64,000 bases of DNA from Alphaproteobacteria bacterium (GCA_017307355.1 JAFKFG010000013.1:1-64000), one strand, 5' to 3'. Counted from the first letter of the stretch, positions 54,416 to 64,000 are shown. The notes: generated by a model not told the origin, from the letters alone. Numbers and translations: made by a program.

Positions 54416-54832
54416 ATGGCGTGGTTGGTGATCGCTTTTTCCTTGTTGATCTCGGCGCCCGCATTGGCTGGCGCCGCGCCGGTTACGTCCATGACCATGT
54501 CGCCGGACGATCGCGCCAAGCAATGGATGACGCTGATCGACGATCAGAATTATGCCGACGCCTATCAGCAGATGGGTGCGGCCGCGCGCGGAAAGATCGC
54601 TTCCGATGCCTGGACGCAGAAGATGCATGGCGCGCGCGATCCTCTGGGCGCGGTCTCCTCGCGCACGCTCAAGGACGTGAAGATGACCAAGACGCTTCCC
54701 GGCCTGCGCGATGGCCAATATGCGACTGTCCGCTACGACTCGGCATTCGCCCATAAGGCGGCCGGCGTGGAGACGGTCAATCTGGTTTTGGAAAACGGCG
54801 CCTGGTCGGTGATCGGCTATTTCATCAATTAG
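54416..54832 (+). CDS. DUF4019-family secreted protein
   Basis: 138 residues. Signal peptide MAWLVIAFSLLISAPALAGA, then a compact domain with AKQWMTLIDDQNYADAYQQM, KMHGARDPLGAVSSRTLKDV, and GQYATVRYDSAFAHKAAGVETV ending in a beta strand GAWSVIGYFIN. This is the DUF4019 pattern: a small cystatin/NTF2-like fold of unknown function in the periplasm. It starts 80 bases after sdhA, same strand, probably from its own promoter. Confidence 0.78.
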   Translation: MAWLVIAFSLLISAPALAGAAPVTSMTMSPDDRAKQWMTLIDDQNYADAYQQMGAAARGKIASDAWTQKMHGARDPLGAVSSRTLKDVKMTKTLPGLRDGQYATVRYDSAFAHKAAGVETVNLVLENGAWSVIGYFIN

Positions 54833-55006
54833 TTTTCATTCCACTTTTTCGACACCGGAACAACCCACCCCGCCCGGCTGTTATCCTTGTCAAGGATTCG
54901 GTGGGGCGCCGTATTCCCGCCTCAATCCGTTCAGACAAGGTTCAGCGAATTCTGCAAAAGCTGGAGCCATTGTGAAGCAGAGCGGAATATCCAGGGAGAA
55001 GTGATT

Positions 55007-55675
55007 ATGCTCATGAAGCGCATCTTGATGACCGCCGCGGCGGTTCTGGCGATCGGCACGGTCGTCGCGCAAGCGCAGCCGATACCGCGCGGCAACGATC
55101 CTTATGGCTATTACAGCCGCTATGACCAGAACGGCTATTACGATCGCAACGGACGCTATCGCCGCATTCGCGGCGCCGATCGCGACTTCGGCGGCCCGCC
55201 GCCCCCGCCTCCTCCGCCCGCTTACGGTCCTCCGCCTCCGGCCTCGGGCGTTTATTACGAACAAGGACGCTATGAAGCCGAATGCCGCCGCGGCAACGCC
55301 GCCGCCGGCACGATCTTCGGCGCCCTGGCCGGCGGCTTGATCGGCGGTGCGGCCAGCCATGGCAATGGCGGCGCGGTGGTCGGCGGTGCCATCCTGGGCG
55401 GCCTTCTGGGCAACACCGTATCGCGCGATATCGATTGCGACGCCCAACCGGTGGCATTCCGCGTCTATGCCGATGGCCTGAACGGCAATCTGGGCCAGCG
55501 CTATGATTGGCGCCATGACCGGTCGCACGGCTATTTCACGCCCACGCGGGAATTCCGCCGGGGCGGCATGGTGTGCCGCGAATTCACCGAAACGTCTTAC
55601 CGGCCCGACGGCAGCAGCAGCACCCGCAGCGGTTCGGCCTGCCGCGAGACCGGCGGCAACTGGCGCTTCGATTGA
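55007..55675 (+). CDS. Glycine-zipper protein with C-terminal surface-antigen-like domain
   Basis: 222 residues from ATG 55007 (GGGAGAA upstream; another ATG at 55013). Signal peptide to about AQAQP. A Tyr/Arg/Asp-rich repeat-like stretch, a Pro run (PPPPPPPPAYGPPPP), a zipper AAGTIFGALAGGLIGGAAS, and a C-terminal part with GMVCREFTETSYRPDGSSST and ACRETGGNWRF, which is like the 17-kDa surface-antigen family. Two Cys pairs may form disulfides. A tandem paralogue follows at 55705. Confidence 0.75.
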   Translation: MLMKRILMTAAAVLAIGTVVAQAQPIPRGNDPYGYYSRYDQNGYYDRNGRYRRIRGADRDFGGPPPPPPPPAYGPPPPASGVYYEQGRYEAECRRGNAAAGTIFGALAGGLIGGAASHGNGGAVVGGAILGGLLGNTVSRDIDCDAQPVAFRVYADGLNGNLGQRYDWRHDRSHGYFTPTREFRRGGMVCREFTETSYRPDGSSSTRSGSACRETGGNWRFD

Positions 55676-55704
55676 TCCCAAAGTCATTTGAACAGGAGAC
55701 AGAG

Positions 55705-56175
55705 ATGTTGAAGACGAAAAGCATGATGATCGCCGCCGCGGCCTTGATGCTGGGGATCAGCGGCACCGGCGCGTTTGCCGATGAGTGCAGCGGCCGCGAC
55801 CACACCAACGGCACGGTGCTGGGCGCGCTCGGCGGCGGCATTCTCGGCGGCTTCGCCAGCCATGGCAATGGCCTCGGCATTGTCGGCGGCGCGCTTCTGG
55901 GCGGACTGGCCGGCAACGCCATCGCGCGAGACATGGACTGCGACGACCGTCCGGCCGCGGCCCGCTCCTATCGCGACAGCTTCCGCGGTCCGGTGGGCCG
56001 CCGCTATGACTGGAACCGCGGACCAAATCGCGGCTATGTGGTGACCGATCGCGAATATTATCGCGGCCGGATGCAGTGCCGGGACTTCACCCAGGTGGTC
56101 TATCGCCATGGCCGCGAATTCGATCGCCACGGCACGGCCTGCCGCCGGCGCGGCGGCGAGTGGGAATTCATGTAA
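55705..56175 (+). CDS. Glycine-zipper protein, tandem paralogue
   Basis: 156 residues from ATG 55705 (AGGAG upstream). Signal peptide ending GAFAD, then ECSGRDHTNGTVLGALGGGI with G-x3-G spacing. RRYDWNRGPNRGYVVTDREYYRGRMQCRDFTQ follows, and a final CRRRGGEWEF matches the preceding gene's CRETGGNWRF. Only 29 bases separate the pair. Probable outer-membrane or periplasmic structural protein; function unknown. Confidence 0.75.
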   Translation: MLKTKSMMIAAAALMLGISGTGAFADECSGRDHTNGTVLGALGGGILGGFASHGNGLGIVGGALLGGLAGNAIARDMDCDDRPAAARSYRDSFRGPVGRRYDWNRGPNRGYVVTDREYYRGRMQCRDFTQVVYRHGREFDRHGTACRRRGGEWEFM

Positions 56176-56308
56176 AGGCCGACCGCATTGATGGACGACA
56201 TGGCCGGGCAGGCTCTGCCCGGCCATGTTGCTTTTGGAACAAGCGCGGCGATTGTCCTTCCGGCATAGCCCGCCTAATCTTCCGCGCGAATCCGACTGAA
56301 GACAGCCC

Positions 56309-56866
56309 ATGTCCGTGACTTGGACCATCAGCGTCGGCGGCCGTTCCTACGGCCCCTATTCCCTGGAACAGATGAAACTGTTCCAAGGCGAAGGGCGGCT
56401 TGCGCCCCATTCCCTGGTGCTGCGCGAGGGCGAGGAGCAAATGCATTACGCCAGCGAAGACAATGAGCTGGCGGCGTTGTTTCCGGCGCCACGTGAACCG
56501 CAAGCGCCGGCCAAGGCCGGACCCGTCGATCCCACCCCCAAATTCGGACGCGACAGTCGGCCTGCCGGGGAACGCAGCCGCTACTTCATCGTCGCCGAAA
56601 TGAAATCCGGATCGATCGCGGCTCTGGAAGAGGAAATTTCCAGGTTCGGCGCCTCTTTCCAGTTCATGCCGCAGACCTGGATCCTCGTCAGCGAAGTTTC
56701 CATCAACACGATTCGCAGCGAACTCATCCAGAAACTGGGCAAGCTTGACGCGCTGATCGTGATCGACACCACGCACGACAAGGCGGCCTGGTTCAATTTC
56801 GGGCCGGAAGCCGACACCAAGATGCGGCGCCTCTGGCAGCGCGAGATCGCCGCCGCCGGGACTTGA
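56309..56866 (+). CDS. GYF_2-domain protein
   Basis: 185 residues. The N-terminal WTISVGGRSYGPYSLEQMKLFQGEGRL (about 5-31) is a GYF_2 peptide-binding module (Y-G-P-Y/F-S-x-x-Q-M pattern). After a Pro/Ala linker, the C-terminal half (YFIVAEMKSGSIAALEEEIS, TWILVSEVSINTIRSELIQKLGKLDALIVIDTTHDKAAWFNFG) is an alpha/beta domain I do not recognise. No signal peptide, so probably cytoplasmic. Confidence 0.72.
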   Translation: MSVTWTISVGGRSYGPYSLEQMKLFQGEGRLAPHSLVLREGEEQMHYASEDNELAALFPAPREPQAPAKAGPVDPTPKFGRDSRPAGERSRYFIVAEMKSGSIAALEEEISRFGASFQFMPQTWILVSEVSINTIRSELIQKLGKLDALIVIDTTHDKAAWFNFGPEADTKMRRLWQREIAAAGT

Positions 56867-57116
56867 AGTCTTAAAACGGCCCGGCTTCGCGGAAACCTTC
56901 GCAAAAGCTTGATGCAGGGGCCCGCGCATTTATCCCCGACTTTGCGTGAAAAACGATACGCTGAATGCAAGCGTCGTGATTCGCTTAAGGGGCCGGAGTG
57001 CAGCATCGCACTATGGATCTTGGCATTGGAGACAATGCCCATAATCAGGGGCCGATTGGCCGCCGTCCCCGTCTTGCACGCTTTTTTGCATACCTTCATC
57101 ACCACATGGAGCAGGC

Positions 57117-57859
<743 letters not shown>

Positions 57860-57863
<4 letters not shown>

Positions 57864-58171
57864 ATGGCGAGGGCGACAGTGAGAACGAAAAGCCCCATGA
57901 TGAAGCACCAATAGCCCACCAGCGCGATGGCAAAGCCATAGGCAGGCGCCGAGCAATCTTTCTTGCGATAGGTGCGTGTCGCATTTTCCAGCAGCACGCT
58001 TGCGCCGGCGATCACCATGACCCCCCAGTAGAGAATGGTTTCGGCATTGCCCTGGGGTTTGCGGGCGAAGACGCGATAGAGATTGGCGGTGATGCCGGAC
58101 AGGGTGAGACCGGCCGTCAGCGCGAACATGAAGACCGTGATGTCCCGCAACAGGTGGCTTTCCGGCGGCAT
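57860..58171 (-). CDS. 103-residue membrane protein, unknown function
   Basis: ATG 58171 opens MPPESHLLRDITVFMFALTA, followed by two further hydrophobic stretches, ETILYWGVMVIAGASVLLEN and AYGFAIALVGYWCFIMGLFVLTVAL: three membrane helices with RVFARKPQ and RTYRKKD loops. The longer frame back to 58573 is a shadow of the divergent gene. Conserved-looking but unnamed. Confidence 0.6.
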
Positions 58172-58372
58172 CACGAAAGTTCCCCGACCTGGCCGCAATC
58201 CGCCGCGGCGATGATCCGGACCGTCTTTCCCAGCAGCTGTCCCAACCGATACATGTGCCAAACTGACGCGAATTGATGTTTCCCAGACACGCATCGCAAG
58301 AATTGGGCGAGGACGGGCCAACCGGCCGATGCCGACGAGCCCGGAAATGCTAGGGTCCAGCCTGGCGCGCGG

Positions 58373-59080
58373 GTGGGGCTTGTGAGCAGAGACGGCGAAA
58401 TTCACCAGCATTCCGGCTGGCTGGTCCCGCTGGGCCTTTTTGGCGTCATCGTGGCCCTGAGCGGCTTTTTCCTGCTCTATTACCTGCGCCCGCCGCCCGC
58501 ACCGTTTCGGGACAATCGCCCCACGGCGGCGGCCACCATGGTCGATCTCAGGGTCCGGGGGATCGACTTGCACATCCCTGCCCGCTTCATCGAAGCGCGC
58601 GCCAGCCGGGCCGGCGGGGACCGCGATGCGGTGTCCCTGTTTGCGGCATTGCCGGACATGCGGGGCTATACGGAAGCCGAAGACGGACTCTTCCTCGCGA
58701 ACGCGCCGGATTCACCGGTGGTCCATGTCCTGATCCGCGCCGACACCAACGGCATGGACGCCGAGACCAGGCTGTCGCGCATCTACATGCCTTACATCGC
58801 CGAGCCCAAAGGCGAGCCGGCACCGTTCGATCTCACCCGTTATATCTTTCGCGCCGATTCCGGCTATGGCCGCAGCGATCTTTATGTGAGCAAGAATGAC
58901 GGCCCGCTGCTGCTCTGCGAACAACCGGCGCAAGACCTGCCAAGCCCCAATTGCCTCGCCATCGACCGGCCCATCGCCCCTGGTGTCAGCCTGTCCTACC
59001 GCTTCAAGCGCGCGCATCTTGCCCGCTGGCGGGAGGTGGCCGCGGGCGTCCATCGTCTGGTTTCGGATTTCAGGAAATGA
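58373..59080 (+). CDS. Membrane-anchored protein, unknown function
   Basis: 235 residues starting at GTG 58373 (GTG 58382 also possible). One N-terminal membrane helix LVPLGLFGVIVALSGFFLLY, then an extracytoplasmic domain. VDLRVRGIDLHIPARFIEARASR, DMRGYTEAEDGLF and GRSDLYVSKNDGPLLLCEQPA suggest a mostly beta fold. Similar single-pass proteins occur near cysE in relatives as far as I recall. No known domain. Confidence 0.65.
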   Translation: MGLVSRDGEIHQHSGWLVPLGLFGVIVALSGFFLLYYLRPPPAPFRDNRPTAAATMVDLRVRGIDLHIPARFIEARASRAGGDRDAVSLFAALPDMRGYTEAEDGLFLANAPDSPVVHVLIRADTNGMDAETRLSRIYMPYIAEPKGEPAPFDLTRYIFRADSGYGRSDLYVSKNDGPLLLCEQPAQDLPSPNCLAIDRPIAPGVSLSYRFKRAHLARWREVAAGVHRLVSDFRK

Positions 59081-59107
59081 CGCCGCCGAAAATCACGGAA
59101 TAGGGCG

Positions 59108-59338
59108 TCAGCTGCGGCTGGCGGGCGGTTCCGGCAGATCCATTTCCAGGATCGCCATGTTGAAGGCATAGGAAATCTCGCCGTCTTCCTCGTCCTTGAA
59201 CAGCACGCCGACGAATTCGCCGTTGATATGGACTTCGACGGAGTCCTGCTGCTTGGGCCGCTCGACCACGGTGATGGTATCGAGGCGGAACAGGTTGCGC
59301 AGGTATTTTTCCAGACGCCAGAGCTCGCCGCGGGTCAT
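59108..59338 (-). CDS. DUF3126-family protein
   Basis: 76 residues from ATG 59338 (GAGGA upstream). RGELWRLEKYLRNLFRLDTITV, DSVEVHINGEFVGVLFKDEEDGEISYAFNMAIL is the complete DUF3126 fold, a small protein nearly confined to alphaproteobacteria and usually beside cysE, as here. Role unknown; the pairing hints at control of cysteine synthesis. Confidence 0.88.
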   Translation of the reverse strand: MTRGELWRLEKYLRNLFRLDTITVVERPKQQDSVEVHINGEFVGVLFKDEEDGEISYAFNMAILEMDLPEPPASRS

Positions 59339-59404
59339 GCCAATCCTCATGCAAATCCGGGGTTTGACGTCGCACGGCCGCCCCGGTGGGTCAAGACGCG
59401 TGCG

Positions 59405-60217
59405 TCAACCGGTATCGTCGTCGAAGAAGTGATTCATTTCCTGCGAAGGCCGTTCGGGGCCCATGCAATTGACCAGCTTGGCCGGAATGCCCACGGCCGT
59501 GCATCCGGCCGGGACCGATTTCAGCACCACCGAACCCGCGCCCACGCGGCTGTATTCGCCGATCTCGATATTGCCGAGAATCTTGGCGCCCATGGACAGA
59601 AGAACACCGCGGCGGATTTTGGGATGCCGGTCGCCCGAGCCTTTTCCGGTGCCGCCCAGGGTCACGCCATGCAGCATCGAAACATCGTCTTCCACCACCG
59701 CGGTTTCGCCGATCACTACGCCGGTGGCGTGATCGATCATGATCCCGCGCCCCAGCCTGGCGGCCGGATGGATGTCCACCGCGAACAATTCGGAAATGCG
59801 GCTCTGGAAGAACAGGGCCAGCGCATGCCGGCCCCTGCCCCAGAGCCAATGGCCGATGCGATAGCATTCCAGCGCATGGAAGCCCTTATAGTAGAGGAAG
59901 GCTTCGACATAAGAATGGCAGGCCGGATCGCGCTCGAAAACCGCCGACAGGTCCGCGCGAATGGATTCTCCGATCCCCGCATCGCCGGAAAGCGCTTCCT
60001 CGAAGGTTTCGCGGGCGAGCAAGGGATCGATGTCGCCGCCGCCCAGCTTGCGGGCAAGCAGATAAGAGAGCGCACTTTCCAGCCGGTCATGCTTGAGAAT
60101 GGTGCCGTGAATGAACCCGGCCAGGGCCGGTTCTTCGATCGCCATGGTCTCGGCTTCGGCGCGCAACTGCGCCCAGACGGGATCGACGCTGACAAGCTTT
60201 TCGCGGGTAATGGCCAT
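59405..60217 (-). CDS. cysE: Serine O-acetyltransferase
   Basis: 270 residues. An N-terminal helical domain (DPVWAQLRAEAETMAIEEPAL) precedes the left-handed beta-helix of hexapeptide repeats with catalytic HPAARLGRGIMIDHATGVVIG, HGVTLGGTGKGSGDRHPKI and GAKILGNIEIGEYSRVGAGS. It makes O-acetylserine, the first step of cysteine synthesis. The C-terminal tail (MNHFFDDDTG) is the type that can dock CysK, although it lacks a final Ile. Confidence 0.96.
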   Translation of the reverse strand: MAITREKLVSVDPVWAQLRAEAETMAIEEPALAGFIHGTILKHDRLESALSYLLARKLGGGDIDPLLARETFEEALSGDAGIGESIRADLSAVFERDPACHSYVEAFLYYKGFHALECYRIGHWLWGRGRHALALFFQSRISELFAVDIHPAARLGRGIMIDHATGVVIGETAVVEDDVSMLHGVTLGGTGKGSGDRHPKIRRGVLLSMGAKILGNIEIGEYSRVGAGSVVLKSVPAGCTAVGIPAKLVNCMGPERPSQEMNHFFDDDTG

Positions 60218-60322
60218 GGCGGCTTTTAGCACAGGAAGATGGGCATTTTCAAAACACGGCATGGTGCATGGTTTTCGCCGCCATCCTTGCCTATATGGAT
60301 GCGCGCGTTTTCAGAGCGGATC

Positions 60323-60910
60323 ATGACCCACAAACCGTCCTTCAATCTGCCCGCCCCCCATACGCTGGACCTGCTGCTGAGCCGCCGCTCCGGCTCTGCC
60401 AAGGCGATGGGCGAGCCTGGACCGTCCAAGTTCCAGCTTGCCGAGATCCTGCAATCGGGCGCCCGCGCGCCCGATCACGGAAAGCTCTTTCCCTGGCGGT
60501 TCATTATTTTCGAAGGCAAGGGCCGCGAGCGTTTCGGCGATGTCCTGGCCGAAGTTCTGGAAGCCGAAGGCGAACGGCCCAAGCAGATCGAAGAAGAACG
60601 CGCCCGCTTTCTGCGCGCCCCGGTGGTGGTGGGCGTGGTGTCGTCCGCGCGCGAGCAGATAAAGGTGCCGGTATGGGAACAGGAATTGTCGGCGGGCGCC
60701 GTCTGCCAGAACATCCTGATCGCGACGCATGCCATGGGATTTGTCGGCAACTGGCTGACCGAATGGTACGCCTATCATCCCAAGGTAAAGGAAAAGATCG
60801 GGCTGAAGCCGGGCGAACGCATCGCCGGTTTCATCTATATCGGCACGTCAACCGTCGATCTGGAGGAACGTCCGCGGCCCGAGATGGATAAGATCGTCCA
60901 ATATTTCTGA
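60323..60910 (+). CDS. Nitroreductase-family flavoprotein (YdjA-like)
   Basis: 195 residues from ATG 60323. LLLSRRSGSAKAMGEPGP is the FMN-phosphate N-terminal motif, followed by LQSGARAPDHGKLFPWRFI, GAVCQNILIATHAMGFVGNW and GERIAGFIYIGTS. The short length and APDHG pattern fit the YdjA-type minimal nitroreductases. NAD(P)H-dependent reduction of nitro or quinone compounds; physiological substrate unknown. Confidence 0.87.
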   Translation: MTHKPSFNLPAPHTLDLLLSRRSGSAKAMGEPGPSKFQLAEILQSGARAPDHGKLFPWRFIIFEGKGRERFGDVLAEVLEAEGERPKQIEEERARFLRAPVVVGVVSSAREQIKVPVWEQELSAGAVCQNILIATHAMGFVGNWLTEWYAYHPKVKEKIGLKPGERIAGFIYIGTSTVDLEERPRPEMDKIVQYF

Positions 60911-60923
60911 CGGGCCTTGGCGA

Positions 60924-61007
60924 TCACGCATAGGCGATGAAAAGACTGTAACCGATAACGGCCACCGCCACCGAGGCGGGCACCAGCGAAACATACCAGG
61001 AATCCAT
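60924..61007 (-). CDS. 27-residue hydrophobic microprotein
   Basis: ATG 61007 is preceded by AGAGGG at a good distance. The frame reads MDSWYVSLVPASVAVAVIGY and then SLFIAYA before TGA, a single membrane helix with an aromatic N-terminal cap. It lies alone between the convergent nitroreductase and queE, in a spacer otherwise empty. Such single-helix proteins often attach to respiratory or transport complexes. The evidence is start, ribosome-binding site and hydrophobicity only. Confidence 0.4.
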   Translation of the reverse strand: MDSWYVSLVPASVAVAVIGYSLFIAYA

Positions 61008-61119
61008 TACGCAACCCTCTGAAACAGGGCCGAGAAATAAGGATGGCGGCGCGTTTCGGCAGAGGTGCCGAAGTTGGGGGTGTCATGCCCCCGGCGCATG
61101 GCTCAAGCCCCTGATCCGG

Positions 61120-61755
61120 TCAGGGGATTCCCAGCAATTTGTGGGTTTGCAAGGAAAGCCGCCATTGCGGATGGCTGAGGCAATAAGCCGTCGCAGCTTC
61201 GGTATTGGCGGCGCGCGACGCATTGTCCATCGGCTGCAGGAAGAAATGCGCGAAATCCTGATCCGCGAACCGCTCGGGCAAAGCCTTCTCCTGCGGATAG
61301 ACCAGCTTCAATTCGTCGCCGCGTTTCAGTTTTTGTTCGGCATCGGCTTTGGGACTGACGCAGATCCAATCGATGCCGGGCGGCGGCAACAGGGTGCCGT
61401 TGGTTTCAATGCCGATCTCGAAGCCCTGCTCCTTGAAAGCCGCAATCGCGGCGCTGTCCAACTGCAGCAGCGGCTCGCCGCCGGTGCAGACCACATAGGG
61501 CTTCCCCCGGACATGCGCGGGCCATTGTGCCCGCACCGCCCGCGCCAGGGACGCGGCATCGGAAAATTTCCCGCCATTCGGACCGTCGGTGCCGACAAAG
61601 TCGGTGTCGCAGAATTGGCAGGTCGCCTGATCGCGATCCTTTTGCAGCCCGCTCCACAGATTGCAGCCCGCGAAACGCAGGAACACCGCGGCGCGGCCCG
61701 TCTGCGCGCCCTCGCCTTGCAAGGTGTAATAGATTTCCTTGACGCTGTAAGTCAT
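61120..61755 (-). CDS. queE: 7-carboxy-7-deazaguanine synthase QueE
   Basis: 211 residues. Radical-SAM cluster cysteines C31, C46 and C49 form C-x14-C-x2-C, the expanded spacing typical of many proteobacterial Que[22 protein letters not shown] precedes it, and [13 protein letters not shown] and [10 protein letters not shown] bind SAM. It turns carboxytetrahydropterin into CDG in the queuosine route. The ATG overlaps the queC stop (ATGA). Confidence 0.94.
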   Translation of the reverse strand: MTYSVKEIYYTLQGEGAQTGRAAVFLRFAGCNLWSGLQKDRDQATCQFCDTDFVGTDGPNGGKFSDAASLARAVRAQWPAHVRGKPYVVCTGGEPLLQLDSAAIAAFKEQGFEIGIETNGTLLPPPGIDWICVSPKADAEQKLKRGDELKLVYPQEKALPERFADQDFAHFFLQPMDNASRAANTEAATAYCLSHPQWRLSLQTHKLLGIP

Positions 61756-62459
61756 GACTGGGCTGCGGTCCGATACGCCTGGAAGCCCTTCGCGCGCAGA
61801 TCGCAAGCCGGGCAGACGCCGCAGCCATAGCCCCAATCATGACGACGCGAGCGGTCGCCTTCGTAACACGTGACGCTCTCTTCCACGATGAGATCCACCA
61901 GCGCGGAACCTCCCAGTTCCTGCGCCAACGCCCAGGTCGCGGCCTTGTCGATATACATCAGGGGCGTATGAATTCGCACGCTGCGCGCCAGCCCCAACGA
62001 CAAAGCGCTTGCCATCGCCTGGACGGTATCGTTGCGGCAATCCGGATAGCCGGAGAAATCCGTCTCGCACATGCCGCCGACCAGATCGGCGATGCCGCGC
62101 CGGTAACCCAGCGCCGCCGCGGCCGTCAGAAACATCAAGTTCCGCCCCGGTACGAATGTATTGGGCAAGCCATCCCGGCCCATCTCGATCGCCATGCCAT
62201 CGGTGAGGGCGCTCCCGCCGATGGCGCGCGGCGCGCTAAGGGGGATGAGATGATCTTGGCCCAGCCTGGCCGCCCACTGCGGAAAGCCCGCTTTGATCGC
62301 AGAAAGCAGGCGCGGCCGCGCCGCCAGCTCGGCGGCATGGCGCTGGCCATAGTCAAATCCGATGGTCTCGACATGATCGAAGCGCGCCAGGGCCCAGGCC
62401 AGGCATACGGTGGAGTCCTGGCCTCCGGAAAACAGCACAAGCGCCTGAGTTTTTGTCAT
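61752..62459 (-). CDS. queC: 7-cyano-7-deazaguanine synthase QueC
   Basis: 235 residues. PP-loop [13 protein letters not shown] (9-21), FDYGQRH, and the zinc ligands [12 protein letters not shown] upstream and [10 protein letters not shown] at the C-terminus. It converts CDG to preQ0 with ATP and ammonia. ATG 62459 is the family start. queC-queE form a coupled pair; queD-queF are 21 kb away. Confidence 0.95.
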   Translation of the reverse strand: MTKTQALVLFSGGQDSTVCLAWALARFDHVETIGFDYGQRHAAELAARPRLLSAIKAGFPQWAARLGQDHLIPLSAPRAIGGSALTDGMAIEMGRDGLPNTFVPGRNLMFLTAAAALGYRRGIADLVGGMCETDFSGYPDCRNDTVQAMASALSLGLARSVRIHTPLMYIDKAATWALAQELGGSALVDLIVEESVTCYEGDRSRRHDWGYGCGVCPACDLRAKGFQAYRTAAQS

Positions 62460-62572
62460 GGCGCGCTCTGTAAAGCATTTCGGGAAAAAACACACGGGAC
62501 CCAAGCAATTGTCGGTTTTCGCGCAATGTGAGAGATTGCCTGCCCTGCCCCAAAACCATCCCTGAAAGCCGC

Positions 62573-63358
62573 ATGCTGTTCGCCCTCCACCCGCTCTATG
62601 TCCTGTCGGGCTTCGCCGTGGGCTTCCTGATCGGCATGACCGGGGTGGGCGGCGGTTCGCTGATGACGCCGCTTCTCATCCTGTTGTTCCACGTCCATCC
62701 CACCACGGCGGTGGGAACCGACCTGCTGTATGCCAGCATCACCAAGACCGGCGGCTCGATGGTGCATGCCTTCAATCGCACCATCGACTGGCGCGTTGTG
62801 ACCCGCCTGGCGCTGGGTTCGATCCCGGCATCGCTTCTGACCATGGCGGTGTTTCACATACTCAAGCTGGACCAGGCCGCTTCCGCCGCCCTGATCACCC
62901 GGGTGCTTGGCGTCGCCTTGCTGGCGACGGCCGCGGCGTTGCTTTTCCGCCAGCGATTGCTCGCCACCTATGCCCGCCGGGTCGGGGTTTTGAGCGAACG
63001 CCAGACCATTCGCTTCACCGTCATCACGGGCGTGGCTTTGGGCGTGCTGGTGACGATGTCCTCGGTGGGCGCGGGCGCGCTCGGCGTCACCGCGTTGATC
63101 CTGCTCTATCCGGAGCTGCCCATCGTGCGGATCGCCGGCTCCGACATCGCCCATGCCGTGCCGCTGACCCTGGTGGCGGGATTGGGGCACCTGATGAATG
63201 GTGGGCTCGACGTCACCGTGCTGGAATCCCTTCTGGTGGGGTCGCTGCCGGGCGTTCTTCTGGCCAGCCTTTTCGCCCCCCGCCTGCCCGATCTCGCCCT
63301 GCGCCTGATCCTCGCCGCCACCCTGGTGGTGAGCGGCTTTCGCCTGCTGGTCGCCTGA
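62573..63358 (+). CDS. TauE/SafE-family sulfite exporter-like permease
   Basis: 261 residues with seven or eight predicted helices. The two TauE/SafE repeats are [40 protein letters not shown] and [39 protein letters not shown]. Family members export sulfite, sulfoacetate or other organic anions; the substrate here is unknown. ATG 62573 is preferred to the start at 62528, which adds a Cys-rich unlikely leader. Confidence 0.88.
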   Translation: MLFALHPLYVLSGFAVGFLIGMTGVGGGSLMTPLLILLFHVHPTTAVGTDLLYASITKTGGSMVHAFNRTIDWRVVTRLALGSIPASLLTMAVFHILKLDQAASAALITRVLGVALLATAAALLFRQRLLATYARRVGVLSERQTIRFTVITGVALGVLVTMSSVGAGALGVTALILLYPELPIVRIAGSDIAHAVPLTLVAGLGHLMNGGLDVTVLESLLVGSLPGVLLASLFAPRLPDLALRLILAATLVVSGFRLLVA

Positions 63359-63951
63359 TGCCCGCCAAAGCCCGCCCCCGCGCCTGGCAGCGCATGCTGA
63401 GCGGCCGCCGCCTCGACCTCCTGGAGCCCAGTCCCCTGGATATCGAAATCGAGGACATTGCCCATGGCCTGGCCCGGGTGGCGCGCTGGAACGGCCAGAC
63501 CAAGGGCCTCCATGCCTTCTCAGTGGCCCAGCACAGCGTCCTGGTGGAGCGGCTGGTGGCCGATCTCAGCCCCCGGTTGAGCCGGGAAGCCCGCCTGATG
63601 GCTTTGCTGCATGATGCACCGGAATATGTTGTCGGTGACCTCATAAGCCCTTTCAAGACGGCAATCGGCGTCAATTACAAAGACTTGGAATTGAAACTTC
63701 AGTCCGCAATTCATCTGCGATTCGGCCTGCCGGCTTTGGTGCCCAAGCCCCTGGCGGTCCTGTTCAAGAAGGCCGACCACCTGTCGGCTTATTATGAAGC
63801 CACCCAGCTGGCCGGGTTCGAAGAGGACATCGCCCGCAAGCTTTTCGGAGCGCCGCCGAGCGGCCTGAAAGCGGTCCGGCTGACCCCGCTCCCCACGGCC
63901 GATGCCCAAGCGCTTTTCCTGGAGCGGTTCGCCAGGCTCACCCCGCGTTAA
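63358..63951 (+). CDS. HD-domain phosphohydrolase (YfbR-like)
   Basis: 197 residues. The metal-binding pattern is AQHSVLVERL (first His), ALLHDAPEYVVGD (HD) and KKADHLSAYYEATQL (final Asp), as in YfbR-type 5'-deoxynucleotidases. The ATG overlaps the TGA of the permease. A cytoplasmic nucleotidase activity is inferred from the fold. Confidence 0.82.
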   Translation: MPAKARPRAWQRMLSGRRLDLLEPSPLDIEIEDIAHGLARVARWNGQTKGLHAFSVAQHSVLVERLVADLSPRLSREARLMALLHDAPEYVVGDLISPFKTAIGVNYKDLELKLQSAIHLRFGLPALVPKPLAVLFKKADHLSAYYEATQLAGFEEDIARKLFGAPPSGLKAVRLTPLPTADAQALFLERFARLTPR

Positions 63952-63977
63952 AGCCGTAAAGTGCTATCCTGAGCGCC

Positions 63978-64000
63978 ATGCCCCGTCTCCTGGTTTGCCC
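63978..64000 (+). CDS. Start of a further gene, cut by the window edge
   Basis: ATG 63978 begins MPRLLVC and runs off the right end. The opening is like that of small tyrosine-phosphatase-type proteins that often follow the HD hydrolase in alphaproteobacteria, but eight codons cannot prove this. Confidence 0.35.

Noticed and set aside
52536-54464. 642-codon frame opposite sdhA
   Set aside because: Antisense shadow of a highly biased gene.

Overview
The window reads as chromosome of a GC-rich alphaproteobacterium. The evidence is gene content and order: ntrX-dat-hfq-hflX with mazG facing it, valS-popZ-pcm, rlpA-dac-tmk-holB-tatD-MBL, DUF3126-cysE, rpe-heparinase, the five-gene atpHAGDC operon and an sdhCDA operon. 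The style of the genes fits the Rhizomicrobium/Micropepsaceae part of the class, but that placement is an inference from memory and not a search result.

Layout. 0-5 kb: nitrogen regulator remnant/ntrX, D-amino acid aminotransferase, Hfq, HflX, MazG. 5.0-7.3 kb: a complete IS1595-family element (25-bp terminal inverted repeats, exact 8-bp target duplication) that carries four passenger genes besides its transposase, one of them HEPN-like. 7.4-10.2 kb: small unknown proteins, a methyltransferase and two tandem secreted TPR proteins. 10.2-15.7 kb: one long leftward operon of cell-wall and DNA-replication genes. 15.9-19.9 kb: glycine-zipper protein, tRNA-Ser, recQ, DUF481 outer-membrane protein, acetyltransferase. 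19.9-27.4 kb: exported amide- and peptide-cleaving enzymes (amidohydrolase, penicillin acylase, M19 dipeptidase), MarC and an old yellow enzyme. 27.6-31.7 kb: valS, popZ, pcm.

31.9-36.0 kb is the main accessory region. Next to tRNA-Cys and tRNA-Asn lie an Abi-alpha-like protein, a 74-residue protein with three internal repeats, a broken SRAP (YedK/HMCES) gene, a HEPN/AbiU2-like protein, a zinc-ribbon/membrane-protein pair and a membrane-anchored protein of unknown function. No integrase is visible. This looks like a small defence-type island.

36.1-64 kb returns to core metabolism: Gfo/Idh oxidoreductase with a sugar transporter, a MarR regulator, queF-queD, the ATP synthase F1 operon preceded by unusual stem-loops, succinate dehydrogenase with sdhB separated from and opposite to sdhCDA, rpe and heparinase II/III, a pair of glycine-zipper proteins, phoH, cysE, a nitroreductase, queE-queC, a TauE/SafE permease and an HD phosphohydrolase. 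queC, queD, queE and queF together cover the 7-deazaguanine route from carboxytetrahydropterin to preQ1, although this QueD lacks the usual catalytic cysteine.

The most unusual items are the passenger-loaded IS1595 element, the tRNA-Asn island, the triple stem-loop between atpH and atpA, and the truncated NtrX receiver.
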